From positions 1-8,560 of the forward strand of contig JACMRO010000273.1 of the NCBI GenBank assembly GCA_014376425.1: a stretch of 8,560 bases of DNA, read 5' to 3'. The position numbers were made by a program, and so were the translations under genes. The DNA comes from Rubritepida sp. Lineage in GTDB: Bacteria; Pseudomonadota; Alphaproteobacteria; Acetobacterales; Acetobacteraceae. This document shows, piece by piece, positions 1 through 6,230 of this stretch (position 1 is its first letter; every line of letters starts with the position of its first letter). The notes below the pieces were generated by a model. That model was given only the letters and a program-made list of their open reading frames with translations, was not told the origin of the DNA and did not search any database.

Positions 1-358
1 CGGAGATTTTCGGGCCTGCGGAGAGCGAATTCCGGGGTCGTTGCGTCCTCCAACCCCCAAGCCGCCGCGGCAAAACCCCAGGAAACCTGCGGTTCACGGC
101 GCCGTCGAGATAGGTGAAATGTAAGGTTGGGAAACCGACTGGAGCAGGTAAAGGGATTCGAAACGACAGCCTCGAGGCCATCAACATCGATAGCCAAGTG
201 GAATTGATAGCGACTTTCTGCTCGACTTCTGCGCGACGGGAAGCATTGGTGCCGTGGCGCGGAGCGGGGCGGGACCCCGGCGACGCCATGCCCTATCTCC
301 GGGCCTTCGGTGGTTGGGGGCGCAGCATGGGGCAGCGCTCCAAACCGGAGATCATCCA
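1..358. other. Gene-poor left flank, no convincing gene
   Basis: I see no gene I can support here. An open frame from 114 and the upstream extension of the DUF3489 frame to 254 both exist, but their predicted residues look like non-coding GC-rich translation (many Arg, Pro, Ser) and resemble no family I know. A minus-strand frame is open to the left edge but has no start supported by a ribosome binding site. The stretch holds a compact hairpin (74-94) and, just before the DUF3489 gene, the word TGGTTGGGG (311-319), which also occurs at the 3' end of the tRNA-Gln. It presumably contains the promoter of the three-gene module, but I could not pick out a convincing -35/-10 pair. Confidence 0.5.
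74..94. repeat. Hairpin, 9-bp stem with one mismatch, 3-nt loop
   Basis: AACCCCAGG (74-82), loop AAA, CCTGCGGTT (86-94). Eight of nine pairs match; the exception is C78 opposite C90. Read on the minus strand, the stem is followed by two more T residues (positions 73-72), giving a short T run that would suit a weak factor-independent terminator for leftward transcription. No minus-strand gene is visible to its right, so a terminator role is unproven. It could equally be a protein-binding or attachment site at the edge of the recombinase module. Confidence 0.4.
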
Positions 359-937
359 ATGTCCAATCCCAAGACCCTCACCGTCGCACAGCTGCTGGTG
401 CTCACCACCGCCGCGCAACGCCCTGATCATCTCATCCTCCCGCTGCCGGCCAAGCCGCGGGTTCGCGGTGGCGCTCAGCGCAACCCGCTCGCCGCCCTCG
501 TCAAAACGAATCTTGTCGAGGAATTACCAATCGACGACGCGAGCCTCGCCTGGCGCACCATCGAGGCGGACCATCATTGCGCCCTGCGGCTGACCACCGC
601 CGGGCTCGCCGCAGCCGGAATTCCCGATAGCGACTTGGCGGCTTCGGGCAGCAGCGCCGATCCAAAGGAGGCTGCGGCTTCCGCGAACAGCGAGACCACA
701 TCCTCCGCAGTGAGCGGTGAGGAGCCGGTCATTCGGTCCCCAACCGGCAAGCTCGGCGAGGTTCTGCAGGCGATCTCCGCCGAGACGGGCGCAACCCTCA
801 CCGAGATCACCACGCTCACCAACTGGCTGCCCCACACGGCACGCGCTGCCGTCACCGGGCTGCGCCATCGCGGTTTTCCCATCCACCTGATCGAGCACGA
901 CGGGCGCAAGGCTTATCGACGGGTGGTGGCGAGCTGA
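359..937 (+). CDS. DUF3489 domain-containing protein
   Basis: A 192-residue protein of unknown biochemical role belonging to the DUF3489 family. Residues 1-90 resemble a winged-helix fold: helices, then a segment ending in LRLTTAGLAAAG, which is typical wing/recognition-helix spacing. A low-complexity linker rich in Ser, Ala and Glu covers about 92-126. The DUF3489 domain proper spans about 127-190, starting at TGKLGEVLQAI, with TLTEITTLTNW and HTARAAVTGLRHRGF as the probable helix-turn-helix, then an Arg/Lys-rich end. I chose ATG 359 over an upstream in-frame start at 254 because GGAG at 347-350 sits 8 bases before it and family similarity begins there. The gene is first in a three-gene plus-strand unit with a DUF2924 gene and a serine recombinase. 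In this family that association is common, so DNA binding in support of the recombinase is a reasonable inference. The double winged-helix reading is from pattern only. Confidence 0.85.
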   Translation: MSNPKTLTVAQLLVLTTAAQRPDHLILPLPAKPRVRGGAQRNPLAALVKTNLVEELPIDDASLAWRTIEADHHCALRLTTAGLAAAGIPDSDLAASGSSADPKEAAASANSETTSSAVSGEEPVIRSPTGKLGEVLQAISAETGATLTEITTLTNWLPHTARAAVTGLRHRGFPIHLIEHDGRKAYRRVVAS

Positions 938-947
938 GGAGACGGAG

Positions 948-1454
948 ATGGCGGGACGACGCGGAGCAGGTGCCGACCTGCTCCGCCAGTCGGGTTGGTC
1001 CGATGATGCCGCCAAACCTGGCCCCATGGCGCTGCGTGAAGCCTGGCAGCGCCTCCACCTCATGGAGGCGTCTGCTGCACTCAGTCCTGATTTCCTTCGG
1101 CGGGACATCGCCTACCGCCAGCAGGTGGATCGACAGGGCGGGCTCAGCATTCGTGTTCAGCAGCGCCTAGCTGCTCTCGCAAGTGCCGTCGCAGCGCAGA
1201 CGGCGCGGTCGCGCACCCCGGCGCAGCGCATCAAGCCTGGCTCGACCTTGCTGCGTGAATGGCGCGGCAGGACCTACACCGTGCTGGCTTTGGAGGACGG
1301 CTTCGAGATGTCGGGCCAGCATTTCTCATCGCTTTCGGACGTCGCGCGGCATATCACGGGCGCCCATTGGTCTGGCCCGCGGTTCTTCGGGTTGCGGAGG
1401 AGAGGGGCATCGCCCGCCTCGCGTCTCACTCGGGATGCAACTCGAGATGCGTAG
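948..1454 (+). CDS. DUF2924 domain-containing protein
   Basis: A 168-residue member of the DUF2924 family; its molecular function is not established. The family core runs from about residue 28 to 151. It includes the LREAWQRL start, the LSPDFLRRDIAYRQQ helix, the basic RTPAQRIKPGSTLLREWRG segment, the strand pattern YTVLALEDGFEMSGQHFSSL, and the typical closing HITGAHWSGPRFFGL. The start is supported by GAGGAG at 936-941, which overlaps the stop of the DUF3489 gene and lies 6 bases before the ATG. The gap to that gene is only 10 bases, and the end overlaps the recombinase start, so the three genes are very likely cotranscribed. The last 15 or so residues, rich in Arg, Ala and Ser, lie beyond the conserved core. 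The constant pairing of this family with serine recombinases suggests an accessory or regulatory part in recombination, but that is inference. Confidence 0.9.
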   Translation: MAGRRGAGADLLRQSGWSDDAAKPGPMALREAWQRLHLMEASAALSPDFLRRDIAYRQQVDRQGGLSIRVQQRLAALASAVAAQTARSRTPAQRIKPGSTLLREWRGRTYTVLALEDGFEMSGQHFSSLSDVARHITGAHWSGPRFFGLRRRGASPASRLTRDATRDA

Positions 1455-3165
1455 CCGCCGGAGCTCCAGCCAGCCCCTCGCCCGCTCCGGTCTGCGTTGC
1501 GCCATCTACACTCGCAAATCATCTGAGGAAGGGCTGGAGCAGGAGTTTAACTCCCTCGATGCCCAGCGCGAGGCGTGCGAAGCCTATATCCGCAGCCAAC
1601 GCCACGAAGGATGGACGTTGCTTTCCGCCCGCTACGACGATGGTGGGATCTCGGGCGGCACCCTCCACCGCCCAGCCATGCAGCGTCTTCTGGCGGATGT
1701 GACGTCAGGGCGGGTCGACCTGGTAGTAGTCTACAAAGTCGATCGCCTCACGCGATCGCTCTCTGACTTTGCCAAGATCGTCGAAGTGTTCGACGCTCAC
1801 GGTGCATCCTTCGTGTCGGTGACCCAGCACTTCAACACAACGACGAGCATGGGCCGGCTAACGCTGAACATGCTATTATCCTTTGCGCAGTTTGAGCGCG
1901 AGGTCACGGGCGAGCGCATCCGCGACAAGATCGCGGCCTCCAAACGCAAGGGCATGTGGATGGGCGGGTCGGTGCCGCTCGGCTACGAGGTTCGCGATCG
2001 CAAGCTCATCATCCATGCCGAGCAGGCGAGCCTCATCCGGCGCATATACCAAGCCTACCTGGATCTCGGCACCGTGCGCCTGGTCCAGCAGCAGCTCGCC
2101 GCTGAAGGGATCAAAGGGAAAGGCAAAGATTTGATGGGCCGGGGTGCGCTCTTCCATCTGCTGCAGAACCGTATTTATCGCGGCGATATCGCTCATCGGG
2201 GCAACGTCTATCCCGGTGAGCACGCGGCAATCGTTGATGCTGATCTTTGGACGGCCGTGCAGCAGCGTCTTGCAGAGGCGCGCACCGATCGGCGATCAGG
2301 CACCAATTCGCATTATCCCAGCCTGCTGGCGGGGATGCTCACTGACCTAGTCGGAGAGCCGATGAGTGCCACACATGCCACCAAGGCCGGTCGGCGGTAT
2401 CGCTACTATGTCTCGAGCCAACTGATCACCGGCACGCGCGATGAACATGCCGATGGGCTCCGCGTGCCGGCGGCCCCGCTTGAAAGGGTTGTCGTCGAGC
2501 GGGTTGCCCGACTGTTCGCCGATGGCCCGGGCCTCCTCCAGGCAGTGCGTTCCTCGGGGATGCTGCCGGCGGACGGGGCGGAGCAGCGGAGGATCCTGGC
2601 TGCCGCGCAGGGGCTGGGGAGCCGCTGGCATCAACAGTGTCAGGCCGAGCAACGCAACGTTCTGCTGACGCTGAAGGCCCAGATCATTGTGCAACGACAC
2701 GAGATCGCCATCCGCCTCTCAGCGCACCCCCTGCTCGCGATGCTCGCCGGCCAGGGTCTCACGGCTAGTAACAATGGTGAGGGGCATGGTGACGAGCATC
2801 TGATTACCATCGCCGAACCTGTGGCGCTACGTCGTGCAGGACGGGAGATGGCGCTGCTGGTCGGTTCGACCATCGCAGCCGATCGGTCGGACCCATCTTT
2901 GGTTCGCTTGATGGCGAAAGCCTGGGCCCTGCGCGAGGCTCTGGCGTCGAGCACCGCACCGAGCCTGACGGCCTTTGCCGAGGGGCAGGGCATCTCCCAA
3001 TCCTACGTGACCAGGTTGGTCCGGCTCGCCTGGCTGGCGCCGGACATCGTCGAGGCAATTCTCGCTGGCCGGCAGCCTGCCGGCGTCACTGCTTCGGCTC
3101 TGATGCGGGATACCCGCAAACCCACCGACTGGCAGGAGCAGCGTACAGCGCTCGGCTTCGCCTAA
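1435..3165 (+). CDS. Large serine recombinase (resolvase/invertase family)
   Basis: A 576-residue site-specific DNA recombinase. The N-terminal resolvase domain (about 21-165) carries RCAIYTRKSS with catalytic Ser29 and Arg27. It also has YDDGGISGG...RP (67-80), and DRLTR with Asp103, Arg104 and Arg107, which match the active-site residues of gamma-delta resolvase. The long helix region FAQFEREVTGERIRDKI follows. The recombinase domain (PF07508 type) covers about 175-275. Where many large serine recombinases have a zinc ribbon (about 297-327 here), this protein reads LLAGMLTDLVGEPMSATHAT without any CxxC pairs. The last 67 residues (510-576) hold a helix-turn-helix-like stretch, GISQSYVTRLVRLAWLAPDI, reminiscent of ParB/KorB-like DNA-binding regions. 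The start is ATG 1435 or ATG 1447, overlapping the DUF2924 stop by 20 or 8 bases; the much longer open frame to 1183 lies over the DUF2924 gene and is not coding. The catalytic domain looks intact, so the enzyme may be active. Confidence 0.93.
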   Translation: MQLEMRSRRSSSQPLARSGLRCAIYTRKSSEEGLEQEFNSLDAQREACEAYIRSQRHEGWTLLSARYDDGGISGGTLHRPAMQRLLADVTSGRVDLVVVYKVDRLTRSLSDFAKIVEVFDAHGASFVSVTQHFNTTTSMGRLTLNMLLSFAQFEREVTGERIRDKIAASKRKGMWMGGSVPLGYEVRDRKLIIHAEQASLIRRIYQAYLDLGTVRLVQQQLAAEGIKGKGKDLMGRGALFHLLQNRIYRGDIAHRGNVYPGEHAAIVDADLWTAVQQRLAEARTDRRSGTNSHYPSLLAGMLTDLVGEPMSATHATKAGRRYRYYVSSQLITGTRDEHADGLRVPAAPLERVVVERVARLFADGPGLLQAVRSSGMLPADGAEQRRILAAAQGLGSRWHQQCQAEQRNVLLTLKAQIIVQRHEIAIRLSAHPLLAMLAGQGLTASNNGEGHGDEHLITIAEPVALRRAGREMALLVGSTIAADRSDPSLVRLMAKAWALREALASSTAPSLTAFAEGQGISQSYVTRLVRLAWLAPDIVEAILAGRQPAGVTASALMRDTRKPTDWQEQRTALGFA

Positions 3166-3301
3166 ACGGGCTGGGCGTCAGCCAACGATTGCCGGACTGG
3201 ATCGCCTCCCTCCGAACACGGCTCCAAGGAAATGTTGTTGCAGCGGTTCGGGACTGTGCCGATCCGATACCCCTGCCTCGGTCGATCTCTACCAATCCGT
3301 A

Positions 3302-3342
3302 CTGCCGAAATAGCCCAAGGAGACAGGACCGCCATTCGGCAG
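3302..3342. repeat. 8-bp inverted repeat with 25-base spacer
   Basis: CTGCCGAA (3302-3309) is the exact reverse complement of TTCGGCAG (3335-3342). Two further complementary word pairs interleave with it: CCCAA (3314-3318) with TTGGG (3349-3353), and GGAGAC (3319-3324) with GTCTCC (3363-3368). CCGCC (3329-3333) and GGCGG (3342-3346) also pair locally. The arrangement could be a protein-binding or recombination site, or chance in GC-rich DNA. Confidence 0.3.
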
Positions 3343-3406
3343 GCGGAATTGGGCCCATCGCCGTCTCCCAGGTACGGCTCACGCGATGCCCTCCCGTGTC
3401 AGGCCG

Positions 3407-3443
3407 GAAACCCGGGGGTTTCGCGCCCAGGGGTGCCGCCCCT
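3407..3443 (-). terminator. Candidate terminator: two tandem GC-rich hairpins
   Basis: Read on the minus strand, the tRNA-Gln 3' end is followed about 29 bases later by a hairpin AGGGG-CGGCA-CCCCT (3443-3429). A second one, GAAACCC-CC-GGGTTTC (3422-3407), follows; its effective stem is 6 bp with a 4-base loop. Only three T residues lie within the second stem and no U tract follows, so this would be a weak or Rho-assisted terminator. The location fits the end of the leftward TPR - ispE - tRNA-Gln unit. Confidence 0.35.
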
Positions 3444-3471
3444 CGAAAGGGTCTGCGACCGGGCGACTGGC

Positions 3472-3546
3472 TGGTTGGGGTGCCAGGATTCGAACCTGGG
3501 AATGGCGGTACCAAAAACCCCTGCCTTACCGCTTGGCGACAACTCA
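3472..3546 (-). tRNA. tRNA-Gln (anticodon TTG), degenerate stems
   Basis: Read on the minus strand, the 75 bases including an encoded CCA fold as a glutamine tRNA. The D arm is GCC-AAGCGGTAA-GGC and the anticodon loop is TTTTGGT, giving anticodon TTG. The T arm CCAGG-TTCGAAT-CCTGG is perfectly paired. The 3' acceptor strand is CACCCCA, then A and CCA. The 5' acceptor strand, however, is TGAGTTG, so positions 3-70 (A-C) and 5-68 (U-C) do not pair. The anticodon stem GGGGT/ACCGC has a G-G clash at 28-42. The discriminator base is A, whereas E. coli tRNA-Gln has G. It lies 20 bases after the ispE stop on the same strand, so it may be cotranscribed with ispE. It is either a divergent functional gene or a decaying copy. 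Confidence 0.8.
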
Positions 3547-3566
3547 TCCGGCTAGCGCAAGTGCCA

Positions 3567-4421
3567 TCAGGCGCGGGCTTCGTAAAGGGGCCCGGCGCTG
3601 GCCCACCAGGCCGCCGGCATCGCCGCCGCCGCCGCCTGGGCATGCGCCAACCGCGCGAACAGCCCAAAACAGGTGGCGCCGGAGCCGCTCATGCGCGCCA
3701 GCAGGCAGCCGGGCTGGCCGGCGATAGCCGCCAGCACGCCGGCGATGGGGGGGCACAGGCTGGCCGCGGCGCGCTCCAGGTCGTTACCGCAGGCACGCAG
3801 GTCAGTGGCCATCGCGGCCGCGTCGGGCCAGCTATCCGGCAGCTGCGCGGGTGGCGAGAAATCACCGCTGCGGGCGGCGAACACCGCCGGCGTGGCCAGC
3901 GCCACACCGGGATTGACCAGCAGCAGCCACACCGGCGGCAGGCGCGGCGCGGGCGCGATCACGTTACCCACGCCGCCCATGCGCGCCGCCAGGCTTTCGA
4001 TGCAGACCGGGACATCGGCGCCCAGCGCAGCGCCCACTGGCAACAGCTGCCCGGGCGTCCAGCCCAGCCCCCAGGCGCGGTTGAGCAGCCGCAGCGCGGC
4101 GGCCGCATCGGCCGAGCCGCCGCCGATGCCCGAGGCCACCGGCAGCCTCTTGTCGAGCAGCAGCGCGCCGCGTGGCGCGACCCCCGCCGCCGCGGCCAGC
4201 GCGCGGGCCGCGCGGAGCGCCAAATTGTCGGCCTCGCCCTGCAGCCCCGCTGCGAAGGCGCCGGCCACTTCCAGCGCCAGCGGGGCCTGCGAATCGACCA
4301 GCGTCAACTGGTCCATCGCCGGGCCGAACACCGCCAGGCTGTCGAGCAGATGGTAGCCGTCGCCGCGGCGGCCAAGCACATGCAGGTAGAGGTTGACCTT
4401 GGCTGGCGCCGCCTCGTGCAT
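3567..4421 (-). CDS. ispE: 4-diphosphocytidyl-2-C-methyl-D-erythritol kinase
   Basis: A 284-residue cytoplasmic GHMP-family kinase. It phosphorylates the 2-hydroxyl of CDP-methylerythritol with ATP, the fourth step of the MEP (non-mevalonate) isoprenoid pathway. The start PAKVNLYLHVLGRRGDGYH carries Lys8, equivalent to the active-site Lys of E. coli IspE. The ATP-binding glycine loop is PVASGIGGGSADAAAAL (94-110). GADVP contains Asp136, equivalent to the catalytic Asp. NDLE is at 213-216, and the third GHMP motif SGSGAT is at 245-250. The length matches the family. The start ATG at 4421 overlaps the TPR gene stop by one base (TGATG), indicating translational coupling. The product is Ala-rich and GC-rich like its right-hand neighbours, so it belongs to the core chromosome. 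All key residues are present, so it should be functional. Confidence 0.97.
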   Translation of the reverse strand: MHEAAPAKVNLYLHVLGRRGDGYHLLDSLAVFGPAMDQLTLVDSQAPLALEVAGAFAAGLQGEADNLALRAARALAAAAGVAPRGALLLDKRLPVASGIGGGSADAAAALRLLNRAWGLGWTPGQLLPVGAALGADVPVCIESLAARMGGVGNVIAPAPRLPPVWLLLVNPGVALATPAVFAARSGDFSPPAQLPDSWPDAAAMATDLRACGNDLERAAASLCPPIAGVLAAIAGQPGCLLARMSGSGATCFGLFARLAHAQAAAAAMPAAWWASAGPLYEARA

Positions 4422-6139
4422 CAGGGCCGCAGCGCCGCCGGTACCGCGTTCACCGGCAGGCCGCCCAGCAGCTTGGCCTCGATGCGCGCGCCCTCGCCCG
4501 GCTCAAGCTCCATGGTCAGCGCCCGGCGCCACTGGAACTCCGCCTCGCGCGGCCGTCCGGCCACCCAGTAGGCGTCGCCCAGATGGTCGGTGATGGTGGC
4601 GTTGCGCGGCTCCAGCTCGACCGCCTTTTCCAGCCATTCCAACGCGCCGGGCAGGTCGCCCAGCCGGAACAACGCCCAACCCAGGCTGTCGGCGATGTTG
4701 CCGTCCTGCGGCCGCAGCTCCACGGCGCGGACCAGCATGGCCCGCGCCTGATCCAGGTTCAGCCCCTGATCGGCCCAGCTGTAGCCCAGGTAGTTCAGGA
4801 CGTAGGGCTGCTCCGGCGCCAGTTGCAGCGCGCGCTGCAAGTCAGCCTCGGCGGCCGGCCAGTCGCCGGTCCTCTCGCGCGAGATGCCGCGGGCATAAAA
4901 TAGCGGCCAGTCGCGCTCGCCGGGGGTGGCGACCCGGCCCAGCGCCTGGTCGTAGGCCGCCGCTGCTTCGGGGAAGCGATTGCGGCGGCGCAGAATGTCG
5001 CCCAGCCGCACCAGCGGCTGCGGCATGGCGCTGAAACGCGCCGCCTGTTCCTGCAGCAGGGCGATCGCTTCGTCGGGCCGGTCCAGCAGGTCGAGCAGAC
5101 CGGCGCGGCGCAGCGCTGCCACGCCATGCAGCGGGTCATCGGCGCGGATCTGGCCCAGCATGTCCAGGGCCGGTTCGTGGCGCCCCTCCTCGGTCAGCGC
5201 ATCGCTGATCAGCAGCAGCGACGGGCCAAACCCCGGCCGCAGCCGCAGCGCCAGGCGCGACAGGATCATCGCGGGCTCTGTGCCGCCTTGCGCCCGCAGC
5301 GCCCCGGCGAGTGCCACATAGGCCTCGGCCACGCCCTCGATCGGCGAATTGACGGCACGGCTGGCCAGGATGGTGGCCCGCATCGGCTCGCTGGCCGCCA
5401 GCGACACCTCGTCGCCATTGCCGGCCACCTGGTCGAGCAGCCGGTTGGCGTCGGCGGTCCGGCCGGCGCGGTTGAGGATGCCGGCGCCGATGATGGCCAG
5501 CCGCAAGGTCGGGTCGGGCTGGTCGGCGACGGCGATGCGCACCAGCCGCTCGGCCTCGCGCATCCGTCCCGCCTGTTCGGCGATCAGCGCGCCATGCAGC
5601 GCGTTCAGCGCCCGAAATCGCCCCTGTTCGATCTGCGGCCGCAAGGTGGCCAGGGCCTGGTCGGTCTGGTTACGACCGGCCTGGGTCCAGGCGGTCAGGG
5701 CCGGGATCAGGGGCGCGGTGGCGCCCTGGCGGGGCTGGGCGCGGGCGCGGGCCTCGGCGCGGTCCCACCGCCCCGCCAGCCCTTCACTGCCCAGCAGCAG
5801 CAGCCCCGCCACCGGGTTGTCGGGCAGGCGGCGGGCGAGGCGCAGCGCATCGGCGCGGCCGTCCAGCACGGCGGCCACGAAGGCCTGGTTGAGGATCTCG
5901 ACATTGTCGGGGTCGAGCCGTAGCGCGGTCAGCAGATAATCGGCGGCCAGGCCGGTATCGGCCTCGGTGGCGGCGAGGCGGCCGGCCAGGAAGGGGCGGG
6001 CGCTGCCGGTCGCCTGCAGCTGACTGCCGCGTGGCGTGCGCGGCGCCACTTCGCTGGCCGGCGCGCTGGCGGCGCCGCCACCGAACAGCACTGCCGCGGC
6101 CAGCATAGCCAAGCGCAGCGAGGGGGAGTGGGGGGTCAT
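4421..6139 (-). CDS. Exported tetratricopeptide repeat (TPR) protein
   Basis: A 572-residue TPR protein, probably periplasmic. I chose ATG 6139 over an upstream in-frame start at 6253 because it begins a good signal peptide: a short polar start, the hydrophobic run LRLAMLAAAVLFGGGAASA, and an AxA-type cleavage site near residue 28. The upstream extension would also run into the end of the aldolase gene. Helical repeats fill the mature protein. The clearest are the early TGLAADYLLTALRLDPDN and, near 412-545, WPAAEADLQRALQLAPEQP, LDQARAMLVRAVELRPQD, PGALEWLEKAVELEPRN and PREAEFQWRRALTMELEPGE. These show the usual small and aromatic residue spacing. TPR arrays bind partner proteins; the partner cannot be read from sequence. 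The gene is coupled to ispE by the TGATG overlap, but there is no direct sign of a role in isoprenoid synthesis. Confidence 0.88.
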   Translation of the reverse strand: MTPHSPSLRLAMLAAAVLFGGGAASAPASEVAPRTPRGSQLQATGSARPFLAGRLAATEADTGLAADYLLTALRLDPDNVEILNQAFVAAVLDGRADALRLARRLPDNPVAGLLLLGSEGLAGRWDRAEARARAQPRQGATAPLIPALTAWTQAGRNQTDQALATLRPQIEQGRFRALNALHGALIAEQAGRMREAERLVRIAVADQPDPTLRLAIIGAGILNRAGRTADANRLLDQVAGNGDEVSLAASEPMRATILASRAVNSPIEGVAEAYVALAGALRAQGGTEPAMILSRLALRLRPGFGPSLLLISDALTEEGRHEPALDMLGQIRADDPLHGVAALRRAGLLDLLDRPDEAIALLQEQAARFSAMPQPLVRLGDILRRRNRFPEAAAAYDQALGRVATPGERDWPLFYARGISRERTGDWPAAEADLQRALQLAPEQPYVLNYLGYSWADQGLNLDQARAMLVRAVELRPQDGNIADSLGWALFRLGDLPGALEWLEKAVELEPRNATITDHLGDAYWVAGRPREAEFQWRRALTMELEPGEGARIEAKLLGGLPVNAVPAALRP

Positions 6140-6147
6140 TGGCGCCA

Positions 6148-6217
6148 GATATAAACGGCCCTGGCCCAGCCACCAGCAGCTGTGGCTTGCCGGGCACAGC
6201 AAAGGGGTAGCTGTGGC
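6148..6217 (-). promoter_or_regulatory. Intergenic control region before the TPR-ispE unit
   Basis: The 91 bases between the aldolase stop and the TPR start hold an A/T-rich island in otherwise GC-rich DNA (minus-strand TTTATATC, 6155-6148). It could be a -10 element placing the transcript start very near ATG 6139; I found no good -35. The 9-base word AGCTGTGGC is directly repeated at 6178-6186 and 6209-6217. The complementary CACAGC sits exactly between them (6195-6200), so it could pair with either copy. No clear Shine-Dalgarno precedes ATG 6139. Confidence 0.3.
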
Positions 6218-6230
6218 CTGGAAAGCACGC

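Larger units (their letters stand above)
3166..3471. other. Non-coding gap between recombinase and tRNA-Gln
   Basis: I see no gene in this 306-base stretch. A short stem (GGCTG 3169-3173 / CAGCC 3179-3183, 5-base loop) lies directly after the recombinase stop but has no T run, so it is at best a weak terminator. Further right are an 8-bp inverted repeat (3302-3342) and two GC-rich hairpins (3407-3443). The right end of the recombinase module should lie in this gap, because the genes to its right are core chromosomal ones on the opposite strand, but no clear boundary or target duplication can be seen. Confidence 0.5.

Noticed and set aside
130..175. Possible tRNA 3' remnant on the minus strand (word TTCGAATCC followed by CTGCTCCA)
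   Set aside because: The bases on either side of the T-loop-like word do not form a T stem and no other arm can be found, so it is most likely chance.
254..358. N-terminal extension of the DUF3489 protein
   Set aside because: The residues are Arg/Gly-rich with no family resemblance, and ATG 359 has a good ribosome binding site.
524..1108. Minus-strand open frame of 194 codons under the DUF3489/DUF2924 genes
   Set aside because: It lies opposite two recognised gene families, with shadow-type composition and no supported start.
1183..1434. N-terminal extension of the recombinase frame
   Set aside because: It overlaps the well-supported DUF2924 gene in another frame and shows no recombinase similarity before about residue 21 of the chosen product.
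3189..4571. Plus-strand open frame of 460 codons
   Set aside because: It runs antisense through the tRNA-Gln and ispE and its residues are Arg/Gln/Gly-rich repeats typical of a GC-rich shadow frame.
5126..5939. Long plus-strand open frames opposite the TPR gene
   Set aside because: They are antisense shadows of a gene with clear TPR motifs and a signal peptide.
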